Positions 36,167 to 44,420 of a stretch of 64,000 nucleotides of DNA are shown piece after piece (positions within the stretch are counted from its first letter, which is position 1; every line of letters begins with the position of its first letter). The position numbers were made by a program, and so were the translations under genes. Source of the stretch: WLWS01 sp965243105. GTDB lineage: Bacteria > Pseudomonadota > Gammaproteobacteria > Eutrophobiales > Eutrophobiaceae. The stretch lies in contig CBDEUC010000002.1 of assembly GCA_965243105.1 (NCBI GenBank), positions 248,001-312,000 of the forward strand, written 5' to 3'. The notes beneath the pieces are model-generated. The model did not search any database, was not told where the DNA came from, and saw nothing but the letters and a program-made list of their open reading frames with translations.

Positions 36167-36184
36167 ATGCTTAGCGCTAAGCAT
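36167..36184. promoter_or_regulatory. Perfect 18-base palindrome upstream of fhcB
   Basis: ATGCTTAGCGCTAAGCAT is a perfect palindrome in the 105-base gap between the reductase gene and fhcB. This is the largest gap in the minus-strand operon. Minus-strand TATGAT at 36142-36147 could be a -10 element downstream of it. The site suits a dimeric regulator acting on an internal promoter for fhcBADC-fdh. Confidence 0.5.
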
Positions 36185-36237
36185 ATATCGGGGGAGTGTA
36201 CAAAAACTTGATTGAATACAACTAAACTGAAGACCGC

Positions 36238-37614
36238 TTAATCGAGTAGAGCGAGCATTTCGTCAATGTAGGTATATTTTTCCCTGGGCTTGTCTTTAGG
36301 CTGGCCTCGATTAATCTCACTTTGATCGATCAGCTTCCAGTCACTAAAACTGACATAGCGGACATTCCTGGATTCAAGCAACTTACACACCCCATCGGCG
36401 CCGCCTGGTTTTTCGGGTTTATCAAGCTTGGCGACATCTTCCAGCAGGGAAGCAACAGTCGCTACGCTATCCGCCCGGTTGGTGCCTATGATACCAGTGG
36501 GTCCGCGTTTTATCCATCCTGTCACATACAGGCCTGCAAGGTGTGCACCATTTTCGGTCACCCTGCCATTGTCATTAGGTATGAGGCCTTTCTTGTCATC
36601 AAAAGGGGCTCCGGGAAGAGCGACACCTCGATATCCGATACTCCGGAACAGGAGCCCCGTGTTCATTTCTTCAAATTCGCCGGTGCCGCGGGCAGACTGA
36701 GCCAGCGCATCGCCGCTCAGCTGATTTTTCTCGAAAACAACACTTTCCAGTTTTCCGTTACCCCTTAATTCTGTAGGGCTTTTCAAAAACGTAAAATGAC
36801 AGGAGCGGTCCAGGTTTCTTGGCTCCATGTCGGAGAGTTTTTGAAGCTGCAGATATATTTTCTTCTGGCCGGAATTCCCCTTATCTTCCAGCTCAGCTTC
36901 GCTGGCGGGGTTTAGCACTAGCTCCGCAGGATCAACAACTGACTGGCAGATTTCAAGATTCTCAAATTCGCGCAGTTCCTTTGGAGTGAATTTGACCTGT
37001 GCCGGGCCTCGTCTTCCAACAACATATATCTCCCTTACCTGGCTTTCTGCAAGCGCATCAAGCGCATGCTCGGCGATATCAGTATGACGTAATTCATCCA
37101 CGGATTTCGCCAGTATCCTGGCCACGTCGGCAGCCACATTACCCTGACCGATAATGACAGCTGTTTCGCTTGAGAGGTCAAAATGCCGCCCGCGATAATC
37201 CGGGTGACCGTTATACCAGCCGACAAACTCGGTGGCTGTGTAGCTGCCCTCCAGGCTTTCACCTGGCACACCCAGTTTCCTGTCGGTTTCAGCCCCATTA
37301 GCAAAAATGACCGCATGGTGACTCGCCTGTAACTCCGCAACGCTGATATCGCTCCCCACGGTGGTATTGGCAACCAGTGTGAAATCCTCAGATTCGGCGA
37401 TTTTTGCGTAGACCTGGATGGCCTGTTTCAGCTTGGGATGATCTGGCGCAACGCCACTGCGCACCAGCCCGTAGGGCACGGGTAGACGCTCCAGCATGGT
37501 CACCTTGACCGAAATATCAGACTTCAGGAGGGCTTCGCAGGCGTAAAAGCCACTGGGGCCACTGCCGACGATGGCGACTTGCAGGGGATTGCCTTCAGTG
37601 CCGAGCTGGCTCAT
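36238..37614 (-). CDS. Ferredoxin-NADP reductase, FprA/adrenodoxin-reductase type
   Basis: A 458-residue flavoprotein with an N-terminal FAD Rossmann motif (VAIVGSGPSGFYACEALL), the family block PYGLVRSGVAPDHPKLK near 47, a second nucleotide motif VIIGQGNVAADVARIL near 154 for NADP, and GWIKRGPTGIIGTNRADS near 372. It exchanges electrons between reduced ferredoxin and NADP. It lies 49 bases after a ferredoxin gene and between the two formyl-group-processing sets. This suggests it passes electrons from formylmethanofuran oxidation to NADP, or the reverse; the direction is an inference. Confidence 0.9.
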   Translation of the reverse strand: MSQLGTEGNPLQVAIVGSGPSGFYACEALLKSDISVKVTMLERLPVPYGLVRSGVAPDHPKLKQAIQVYAKIAESEDFTLVANTTVGSDISVAELQASHHAVIFANGAETDRKLGVPGESLEGSYTATEFVGWYNGHPDYRGRHFDLSSETAVIIGQGNVAADVARILAKSVDELRHTDIAEHALDALAESQVREIYVVGRRGPAQVKFTPKELREFENLEICQSVVDPAELVLNPASEAELEDKGNSGQKKIYLQLQKLSDMEPRNLDRSCHFTFLKSPTELRGNGKLESVVFEKNQLSGDALAQSARGTGEFEEMNTGLLFRSIGYRGVALPGAPFDDKKGLIPNDNGRVTENGAHLAGLYVTGWIKRGPTGIIGTNRADSVATVASLLEDVAKLDKPEKPGGADGVCKLLESRNVRYVSFSDWKLIDQSEINRGQPKDKPREKYTYIDEMLALLD

Positions 37615-37663
37615 GGCATGACCTTGGTCAGGGCAGGGAGAAAAAAACCGGCTGGATCAGATA

Positions 37664-37969
37664 TTAGAAGCCCAGTTCTGCCTTCCTGTCATCTGCTCCC
37701 GGCAATGGATCCATCTTGTCCTCGCAAACAGGCAAGTCAGCGGCCTTCTCCGCGTTAATATCAATCCACTTTTCCAGGTTTTCAGGTAGATCATCCACTT
37801 CAAATATTGCCTCTACCGGGCATTCCGGAATGCAGGCACTGCAATCGATGCATACGTCCGGGTCGATATAGAGCATTTCATCGTCGTAGTGGAAACACTC
37901 AACAGGGCAAACGGTAACACAATCAGTGTACCTGCAGCCGTTGCAGTTTTCGGTAACAATAGTAGTCAT
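37664..37969 (-). CDS. 7Fe-type ferredoxin (3Fe-4S + 4Fe-4S)
   Basis: A 101-residue ferredoxin. The first cluster motif is Cys9-x7-Cys17-x3-Cys21-Pro with extra Cys12 and Cys25; the second is Cys40-x2-Cys43-x2-Cys46-x3-Cys50-Pro. The long acidic C-terminal tail fits the FdxA/7Fe family. It lies 52 bases downstream of the Fwd-like genes and immediately upstream of the ferredoxin-NADP reductase. The order Fwd-Fd-FNR is that expected for an electron-transfer chain. Confidence 0.9.
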   Translation of the reverse strand: MTTIVTENCNGCRYTDCVTVCPVECFHYDDEMLYIDPDVCIDCSACIPECPVEAIFEVDDLPENLEKWIDINAEKAADLPVCEDKMDPLPGADDRKAELGF

Positions 37970-38021
37970 ACTAATCTCCCCAGTGTTATGTTAGTTGAAC
38001 TGCGCACTACTTCTTTTATAG

Positions 38022-38831
38022 CTACTTATCATACAACAAAATCTCGCCCCGGTTTAACTCAATTCGGTCGCCGCACCAGCGCCGATAGCTGCCAAGAACC
38101 TGTTCATCGCTCACCGGTAACCCCGATTGCTGGAGGTAGGAAAGATAGACCTTGAGAAAGCCAGGCTGGTAAACGCAGGAGTAGGTAAATGTCGGCAGCA
38201 TTTCAACCTCGTCCATAAAAACTATACTTCCACGGACCATGCCTGCGCCGGCTCGAATACCGGCTTGCCCCAGTACAAATATGGAACCGGCAAGCATATT
38301 TACCCCGGTAAAGTCACCGCAGCCGCCACCTATGGCTATTAATCCGCTACGCATACCGTGCCCTACCTCGTTCCGGGCGTCACCTTGAATGATTATCTCT
38401 CCACCGGTGATGCCATAGGGGCTTCCACGATAAGCACTTCCTACCATGTGGCCAGCATTTCCGTTGACTTTTACCGAGCCGCCGCTCATCTCGGGGGCAA
38501 GCCAGTCCCCGACATTACCATTGACAGTAATTGCACCCCCTGCCATCTCGGCGCCAAGATGAGCTCCAACATCGCCGGTTATTTCAATTGACCCGCCTTG
38601 CATTCCGTGGCCTATATGCTTCACCAGCGAAAAATCGCCAACGAGATGCAACTCATCGGAGGGGGTGCCGCTGACTTTGAAAAAATCAGCGACTGGCTGG
38701 ACACTATTCCCATGATGTAATTTTTGCTTCTCTACATCAGCGAGGCTGAGGGAGGCCAGGTGATCGGGCCTTAGTACGTGGGCTTCCAGTGGCACATCGG
38801 GAGATGTGTGCATTTCGAGGGTCAGGCTCAT
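38022..38831 (-). CDS. fwdC: Formylmethanofuran dehydrogenase-like subunit C (set 2)
   Basis: A 269-residue beta-helix protein of the FwdC/FmdC/FhcC family, with repeated GxxM-x-GG-x-I/V-x-(I/V)-x-G units from about residue 70 to 205, such as GAEMAGGAITVNGN. It starts one base inside the stop of the formyltransferase gene. It is a paralogue of the gene at 31467 and belongs to the archaeal-like set that also has FwdB with its active-site Cys and FwdD. Its role is structural or scaffolding. Confidence 0.9.
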   Translation of the reverse strand: MSLTLEMHTSPDVPLEAHVLRPDHLASLSLADVEKQKLHHGNSVQPVADFFKVSGTPSDELHLVGDFSLVKHIGHGMQGGSIEITGDVGAHLGAEMAGGAITVNGNVGDWLAPEMSGGSVKVNGNAGHMVGSAYRGSPYGITGGEIIIQGDARNEVGHGMRSGLIAIGGGCGDFTGVNMLAGSIFVLGQAGIRAGAGMVRGSIVFMDEVEMLPTFTYSCVYQPGFLKVYLSYLQQSGLPVSDEQVLGSYRRWCGDRIELNRGEILLYDK

Positions 38832-39727
38832 TACGAGGCGCTCCCAAGTAAGGGGTGCAGCTGGATATTATACTGGCCGAGATTGCCGCCATAGTTTCCA
38901 GCGCTGATCCGTTTTATGCCCGGTTTTGCCGCGGCAAGTATTCCTGCCTGCATGGCATCCTTGACTGCATTTTCATCGAGCCCATCGATGACGATTTCCA
39001 GAACGCAGTTAATTCCTTCGTCCAGTTCCGAATTAATATCCAGGCCCCGCAGGCTGGGACAGAACTTTTCATTGGTTGATGCCATGAGTGATTTGTATCG
39101 AGAGCCCACTTTACTGCCGCTTCGTACAACCCCGTCTGGAAAAGGCAGGATGATACCTTCAATATTTCTCATTGCCTTTGTGGCAGCATTGGCGGCACGC
39201 AGCGTGGTCTTTGAATCCTTGCCCAGCAGGATAATATTGCCACCGCCCACTGCCTGCTGCACAGTAAATCGTTCATCAACAAGAAATTCACCGTCCATGA
39301 CGGGTATGCGCCAGTGTCTACTTGTGCCCAGCTTCTTGCTTATCTGGTGGCCATCACCGAAATATCGCAGTTGCCCGCCTACAACCACGGACTCATCGCC
39401 CTCAAGACCATCAAAACATGCTGTGGTGGGGCAGGTCATAACGCATTGGCCGACACGCTCGACCAGTCTCTTGCCAAGACCGGCGGCGTCCATGGCGAAA
39501 ACCAGTACGCTCACCCCGGGACGCCTGTCTGGAGTATTTTCAGGGGCAATTTCTGTCTCTATTCCTGCTTCACATTTACAGCCAATCACGGAAGTGGCAA
39601 ATCCTGTCATTGATGTTGCAGCAGATAGCGCCCATTGCCTGGTATCAGCTGTAATGATTAGCCTCGCTGCATACATTTTGAATGCTTCTGCAAAGGTATC
39701 GTCGACGCTGGTGCTTTTTATTTTCAT
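38831..39727 (-). CDS. ftr: Formylmethanofuran:H4MPT formyltransferase (set 2)
   Basis: A 298-residue Ftr/FhcD protein. It shows the same blocks as the set 1 copy (VDDTFAEAF, LRYFGDGHQISK, GGGNIILLGK, GSGSKVGSR-type motif RSGSKVGSRYKSL, RISAGNYGGNLG) but is clearly diverged along its length. Its place between fwdA and fwdC implies it hands the formyl group from formyl-H4MPT to methanofuran for this complex. It could equally be named fhcD2. Confidence 0.92.
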   Translation of the reverse strand: MKIKSTSVDDTFAEAFKMYAARLIITADTRQWALSAATSMTGFATSVIGCKCEAGIETEIAPENTPDRRPGVSVLVFAMDAAGLGKRLVERVGQCVMTCPTTACFDGLEGDESVVVGGQLRYFGDGHQISKKLGTSRHWRIPVMDGEFLVDERFTVQQAVGGGNIILLGKDSKTTLRAANAATKAMRNIEGIILPFPDGVVRSGSKVGSRYKSLMASTNEKFCPSLRGLDINSELDEGINCVLEIVIDGLDENAVKDAMQAGILAAAKPGIKRISAGNYGGNLGQYNIQLHPLLGSAS

Positions 39728-39748
39728 CTTGTGGCAGCTAATAATAAT

Positions 39749-41389
39749 TTAGTCGAGCATCGGAATTACTTCGTGATCATGTAAGTAACTATCTGATACT
39801 GCGTAATTATCAAACTCAATCGAGTAGTAGTCCTCGAAAAACGGCTTTACTGAATCAACAATTGTTTCATCATATTCGGGAGCCGTATGAAGAAGGCGCC
39901 CGGTAAAGTCTTGGAAAAACTCGTGATTGGAGATAACGGCAACACCCGATTTGATGACATAGCGTGGTGCATTGAACATTTCTTCCTTGTCCTTTTGATC
40001 GTCATATATCGTGATGTCCGCATCTGCACCAATGCCAAGATGACCCTTGTGTTTCAGGCCGAGGCACCTGGCTGGACCTGCCCGAGAAATAATAGCGATT
40101 TCGTTGAGGGTGTACTCTCTTTCAAGATCGGGTAGAAGTGTTTTATTCACGGCTTTCTGGTTGGCCCTGGCAAGTTCTTCCTTTCTGAATGCACTGTCCA
40201 TCAACAGCTTTATGAGTTTCGGGTAATTCATGAATGAACCGCCATTGGGATGGTCGGTAGAAAGGACAATTCGCCACGGGTCCTCGGATAACAGGAACAG
40301 CTCGAGTCCTATTGCCCATTGCAGCGCATGGACGTACACGTTTTCCTGGTAGTTGAATGGAACTATGCCGCAACCACTTTCACATTCCGTGTCTGCATTA
40401 ACCCATTTATTTTTCGATATCCCCCTGAGCATGTATGCCAAGGGTGCATCGGCAGTCATGATCGTCGCATTGCCAAACATGACCTGGCCAACATCACAGG
40501 AAATATTAGGGTTCTGGTTAATGTATTCTGCGATTTCCCTCGCTGCGGATGTTGGATTCTTGCCAAGCTCACCGGCATAACTGTGAAATTGAATATGGGC
40601 CAGGTGGGCGCGCCTGTCACCGGCAGTTCGCATTGTCTCAAGGGTGGTCTGGTAATTTCCGCTATGGCCAAGGTTATTGCAGTGGATGTGAGGCGGGTGC
40701 GGCAAGCCAAATTCATTTACAACTTCTATGAAGGCATCAATGATCTGTCGTGGACTGACTTCTGTTGCATCCAGCTTTTCATCGATATTGGCCACGTTAG
40801 AATTACGCTTGCCTTTCCAGGGCTCGTCTCCACCCGGGTTCACCAGCTTGGTCGTGTATGCCTTGGTGGAATTTATCCACCATCCAACAGCCTGCTTGAA
40901 CTCTTCCCTGCGACCTTCCTTGAGAAGCTGGTTGAGAAAGATATTATTTCCCAGCATCACGTAAAAACCCTTGTCGATGACAGGGGTGTCATGCAGTTCC
41001 TCCAGGGTGTGCCTCGCACCAATAGGTGTTACTGCCGCCTCCATGGCGGTGGTGTAGCCCAGGGTTGCGTATCGATATCCCGTGGTAAAGGTTGACGGGA
41101 CTGTTCCGCCCGAACCTGAGCGGGTATGGGCCGTGCCATGATGAGGGTCATGGCGGTGATCTTCGGGCTGTAATTTTCGAGCGAGATTAACTTTTGGTCC
41201 GGCTATGTGACAGTGAATGTCGACACCTCCGGGCATGACCACCATGCCCCCGGCATCTATTTTCTGAGCCTTGTCACTAACGCTGTCGACAATCTTTCCG
41301 TCCTTGATACAGATTTCCTTGACCTGGCCATCGATATCGTTGGTTGGATCATAAACGGTACCGTTTACGATACGAATTTCTGCGCTCAT
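39749..41389 (-). CDS. fwdA: Formylmethanofuran dehydrogenase-like subunit A (set 2)
   Basis: A 546-residue amidohydrolase-fold subunit. Metal-site motifs are present: GGVDIHCHIAG near residue 55, Lys in TTKLVNPGG near 178, HIHCNNLGHSGN near 230 and STDHPNGG near 380. Several stretches are closer to archaeal FwdA as I remember it than to set 1 FhcA (for example VPSTF-TGYRYA, GYTTAMEAA and HDTPVID). In archaea FwdA interconverts formate and formylmethanofuran while FwdB handles CO2/formate redox; the same division is inferred here. Gap to fwdB is 33 bases. Confidence 0.92.
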   Translation of the reverse strand: MSAEIRIVNGTVYDPTNDIDGQVKEICIKDGKIVDSVSDKAQKIDAGGMVVMPGGVDIHCHIAGPKVNLARKLQPEDHRHDPHHGTAHTRSGSGGTVPSTFTTGYRYATLGYTTAMEAAVTPIGARHTLEELHDTPVIDKGFYVMLGNNIFLNQLLKEGRREEFKQAVGWWINSTKAYTTKLVNPGGDEPWKGKRNSNVANIDEKLDATEVSPRQIIDAFIEVVNEFGLPHPPHIHCNNLGHSGNYQTTLETMRTAGDRRAHLAHIQFHSYAGELGKNPTSAAREIAEYINQNPNISCDVGQVMFGNATIMTADAPLAYMLRGISKNKWVNADTECESGCGIVPFNYQENVYVHALQWAIGLELFLLSEDPWRIVLSTDHPNGGSFMNYPKLIKLLMDSAFRKEELARANQKAVNKTLLPDLEREYTLNEIAIISRAGPARCLGLKHKGHLGIGADADITIYDDQKDKEEMFNAPRYVIKSGVAVISNHEFFQDFTGRLLHTAPEYDETIVDSVKPFFEDYYSIEFDNYAVSDSYLHDHEVIPMLD

Positions 41390-41422
41390 ATACTTATTCT
41401 TATCCAGCGTGTTGTTGGGTTT

Positions 41423-42757
41423 TTAGCTTGCGGCTCTAATCCTGTTATTTTTTTCTATCATTAATTCCTGCACGCGTTTCTTCAGCGGTGTCAAAATTTC
41501 CTCGTCCGAAGGAAAGGGCGAGTCAAACGCCGGGCGAAGTGTGATTGGCACGTCATCCATGCGGTACACGGTTCCACTGGTATTGATACCATATGTCGAG
41601 GTTCGAAAAGCAACGTGTGCCAGTCGGCTGGTGTGAGTTTCCTTGGTATCAAGGCACACCACGGGAATGCTTTTCAGGTGGTCTATCGCCGTCTTGGGGA
41701 AATTGGATGCCGGGTCGCTGGCAATAATCATGGCTGCATCCGCTTCACCCCTTGAAAGGGTGTCAACGGTGGTGAATTCACCAGGATTAAACCTGGGGTA
41801 ACCCATGCTGAAATTTACGCCGAATGGGTAACCGGTTTGCCAGGAAACAACATTGTCGGCCCCGGTCACATTGCCATGACCACGTACAGGTTTTGCCACA
41901 AAATGGGTGTATTCGTTCAGGTCGGTAGCGAGAGCCATGATGGCTCCTGAATTGAAGTGCCTTCCACGCGTCATGGTCAGTCCCATACCAAGAAACAATA
42001 CGCCATAGCGGCAGTTTTTCATCTTCTCTACCAGTTCTTGCAGGACTTCGAGAGAGATACCCGTTTCTTCTTCTATTGATGGATCCACGGTATGCCCCTT
42101 GACCAGTGCTCGAAATGCCCAGGCCAGCTCAAAATCCTTTCCCGGTTTTACCTGTAAGAAATGGTCAGCCACGGGAGAACTCGGGGTCTTGCGAATATCG
42201 ACAATGACAACCGTGCGATCCTTCTTTCCGTTTGGCGTGAACATGCCTTTTGGAGTCACGGTATAGCGGGAAAAATGACGAGGATGAGACTCTGCAGGGT
42301 TGCCTCCCCAGTACATGATAAAGTCAGCCCTGTTCTTGATTTCCCCGAGTGTCATCGTACTCTCACCAACGCCCTGGAAAGCCAGTCCGGACGGACCATG
42401 ACATACAGAAGTGGTGGTATCGATGTTGCCACGTATAAAGTCGGTAATTGCCACGGCCTGTTTTTGTGCCTCGCAGGTTGTATCGCTAAGACCGTAGGTG
42501 ATGGGGAACCTTGCCTGGGTCAGGACCTGGGCAGCTTCTTCAATGGCCTCTTCGACGCTGACTTCCTTGCCATCAATCATCGCTACAGGTGCATCTTCAA
42601 TTGTGTGCTCAGCAAACCACGCCCGTCCCAGGACACAGGCATTTTTTGCCTTGGTGATCTGCTTCGTATCCATGTCTACCGTCAGGTGCATGTCATCGCA
42701 CACACAGCCACAAAATGTACAGGTGGCGTTTTCAACAGTCTTTATGTTTTCGCTCAT
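41423..42757 (-). CDS. fwdB: Formylmethanofuran dehydrogenase-like catalytic subunit B with intact active site
   Basis: A 444-residue protein of the FwdB/FmdB family. It keeps the 4Fe-4S motif Cys13-x2-Cys16-x3-Cys20 with Cys41, and the molybdenum/tungsten ligand Cys119 in SVCHGPS. Further archaeal-type blocks are TLGEIKNRAD, YWGGNPAESHPRHFSR, GMGLTMTRGRHFN and MIIASDPASNFP. The set 1 paralogue has Ala at the Cys119 position. With the FwdD gene just upstream (32-base gap) this protein could bind a bis-pterin cofactor and oxidise the formyl group to CO2. Activity is predicted, not shown. Confidence 0.9.
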   Translation of the reverse strand: MSENIKTVENATCTFCGCVCDDMHLTVDMDTKQITKAKNACVLGRAWFAEHTIEDAPVAMIDGKEVSVEEAIEEAAQVLTQARFPITYGLSDTTCEAQKQAVAITDFIRGNIDTTTSVCHGPSGLAFQGVGESTMTLGEIKNRADFIMYWGGNPAESHPRHFSRYTVTPKGMFTPNGKKDRTVVIVDIRKTPSSPVADHFLQVKPGKDFELAWAFRALVKGHTVDPSIEEETGISLEVLQELVEKMKNCRYGVLFLGMGLTMTRGRHFNSGAIMALATDLNEYTHFVAKPVRGHGNVTGADNVVSWQTGYPFGVNFSMGYPRFNPGEFTTVDTLSRGEADAAMIIASDPASNFPKTAIDHLKSIPVVCLDTKETHTSRLAHVAFRTSTYGINTSGTVYRMDDVPITLRPAFDSPFPSDEEILTPLKKRVQELMIEKNNRIRAAS

Positions 42758-42789
42758 TCTTTAAACACCCGTGGTTATGTCAAATTGAA

Positions 42790-43140
42790 TCAGGCAGCTA
42801 CTTTTTCTACTTCAACAAGGAGGTTTTTCGACAGGGGCATGCCGCTACCACCTGTATCGCTTTCCATTAGCTTGCTGGATGATGGTCCGTAGGCTATGAA
42901 CATCATGCCGAGAGGCAGGTCATCTGGTTTTTTTGTACTAGTGCATGTTGCAACGAATTCCCCGACGGGATTGCTGAGCCGGATCTTGTCGCCATTTTGC
43001 AAGCCCATCTTTTCCATATCCGCCGGGTTCATTTCAATTGTGGAAGTGACTTCAAGATATTCTTCTTTCAACTTGCCCTTGTTGAGAGAAGTGCCCTGTT
43101 TGTTGGAGCGTCCAGGGATCAAAAGCATGGTTTCAGGCAT
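42790..43140 (-). CDS. fwdD: Formylmethanofuran dehydrogenase-like subunit D (molybdopterin-dinucleotide binding)
   Basis: A 116-residue double-psi beta-barrel protein. The pattern GRSNKQGTSLNKGK near 11, MNPADMEKMGLQNGDKIRL near 37 and LPLGMMFIAYGPSSSKL near 75 follows archaeal FwdD/FmdD, the part that wraps the pterin cofactor beside FwdB. The canonical bacterial Fhc complex consists only of A, B, C and D(=Ftr), so this subunit is unexpected and supports a redox-active set 2. It is the first gene of the minus-strand operon, divergent from mptG. Confidence 0.88.
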   Translation of the reverse strand: MPETMLLIPGRSNKQGTSLNKGKLKEEYLEVTSTIEMNPADMEKMGLQNGDKIRLSNPVGEFVATCTSTKKPDDLPLGMMFIAYGPSSSKLMESDTGGSGMPLSKNLLVEVEKVAA

Positions 43141-43358
43141 GGGTGTCTCCGTTGCAGCGCAGCATAGTTTGTCACGACATTTTTTTGTATGATGGGCACT
43201 GATAAAGCCTGCGCCTTCAATCGTTTGAACCCAAGCAAATAAGTATCATTTTCGCTTATGTTGGTCAATTAACTTTTGCGGAGCCAGGGTGGTATCCACG
43301 CAGCAACAATAATTGAATTTAAAATAGCTATCACCAGGGCTTTCCTGGACTCGCATCC
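43141..43358. promoter_or_regulatory. Divergent promoter region of the fwd operon and pterin genes
   Basis: A 218-base AT-rich gap between the fwdD and mptG starts. It must drive both the minus-strand fwd/fhc/fdh operon and the plus-strand mptG-mtdB-mch genes. I see only a weak ATAAG/CTTAT inverted repeat near 43240-43257 and no clear -35/-10 pair in either direction. Confidence 0.4.
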
Positions 43359-44378
43359 ATGAATAAAAACGTATCCGAAAACTCAGGCAGAACCATCCGC
43401 GTACGTGCACCAGCTCGCCTGCATTTTGGTTTTTTTGACCTTCACGGTGGCCTGGACAGGCTGTTTGGCAGTGTCGGTGTTTCGCTGGAAGAAATTGCGA
43501 CCGAGATCGAGGTAAGCGAAGCGCAAGAAATGAGCGCCAGCGGGCCCGGTGCTGAACGGGCGTTGGCCTATGCGGAGCGAGTCCTGGCAAAGCTGAATAT
43601 TCGCAAGGCCATCAATATCGACGTGCAACAGGCAATACCAGAGCACGCAGGGCTTGGTTCAGGTACGCAAATGGCGCTCGCGACGGGCGTGGCGATCAAC
43701 GCACTGTTCGATACCGGCCTGGAAATCGAGAAAATAGCTGCCCTGCTCAGCCGGGGACATCGCTCTGGTATTGGTATCGCCACATTTCGCCATGGTGGTC
43801 TTGTTGTAGACGGGGGAAGGAGTGCAGACACGGAGGTACCTCCCGTTATAAGCAGGTTACACTTCCCCGGCAACTGGCGCTTTGTGCTGGTCCTGGACAG
43901 GGCAAAAAAGGGGGTGCACGGACAGCAGGAACTGCAGGCCTTTGACAAGCTCGGACAAATGCAGGAGTCCGTATCCGGGGAGTTATGCCGCCTGCTGCTG
44001 GTCAGGGCATTACCCGCACTTGTGGAGCACAACTGCGAGGCTTTTGGATCTGCCATAAGTGTCATCCAGCAGAGAATGGGGGAATATTTCGCTTCTGCAC
44101 AGTCAGGGGTTTTCTCAAGCAGGGCCGTGGAGGACGTGATTCGACGCCTGCAGCATGAAGGGGCGCTGGGCGTTGGTCAAAGCTCCTGGGGACCGACTGG
44201 TTTTGCCTTGTTTGACAGCGAAACAGAGGCCTACCAGGCGCTAAAACAGACCAGGTCCCAGCTCACATCGCACAACCCTGTGGAGATGATAATCTGCCGT
44301 GCCAAGAACACAGGTGCCACGGTCGGGGAGATTAAAGCAGGCGACTCCCTGAACGTAAAGACAAGAAAAAACATTTAA
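43359..44378 (+). CDS. mptG: Beta-ribofuranosylaminobenzene 5'-phosphate synthase (methanopterin biosynthesis)
   Basis: A 339-residue GHMP-kinase-fold enzyme that joins 4-hydroxybenzoate or 4-aminobenzoate to PRPP in the first committed step of H4MPT side-chain synthesis. Conserved blocks are VRAPARLHFGFFDLHGG near residue 14, the glycine-rich PEHAGLGSGTQMALATG near 92-108 and GRGHRSGIG-type SRGHRSGIGIATFRHGG near 130. Its partner supplying aminobenzoate may be PabB at 52998. First gene of the plus-strand pterin-linked cluster. Confidence 0.9.
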   Translation: MNKNVSENSGRTIRVRAPARLHFGFFDLHGGLDRLFGSVGVSLEEIATEIEVSEAQEMSASGPGAERALAYAERVLAKLNIRKAINIDVQQAIPEHAGLGSGTQMALATGVAINALFDTGLEIEKIAALLSRGHRSGIGIATFRHGGLVVDGGRSADTEVPPVISRLHFPGNWRFVLVLDRAKKGVHGQQELQAFDKLGQMQESVSGELCRLLLVRALPALVEHNCEAFGSAISVIQQRMGEYFASAQSGVFSSRAVEDVIRRLQHEGALGVGQSSWGPTGFALFDSETEAYQALKQTRSQLTSHNPVEMIICRAKNTGATVGEIKAGDSLNVKTRKNI

Positions 44379-44420
44379 ATACAATAATTTGTACTATATT
44401 TTTGAGAGTTTAAGTAAACT

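Noticed and set aside
38916..39752. Long plus-strand open frame of 278 codons
   Set aside because: It lies antisense to the set 2 formyltransferase gene, whose protein is clearly recognisable; the antisense translation is low-complexity Ser/Pro-rich and has no domain.
40319..41095. Plus-strand open frame of 258 codons
   Set aside because: Antisense to fwdA, which has all metal-site motifs; no domain or ribosome site supports the opposite strand.
42161..42892. Plus-strand open frame of 243 codons
   Set aside because: Antisense to fwdB and fwdD; a shadow of their codon pattern.
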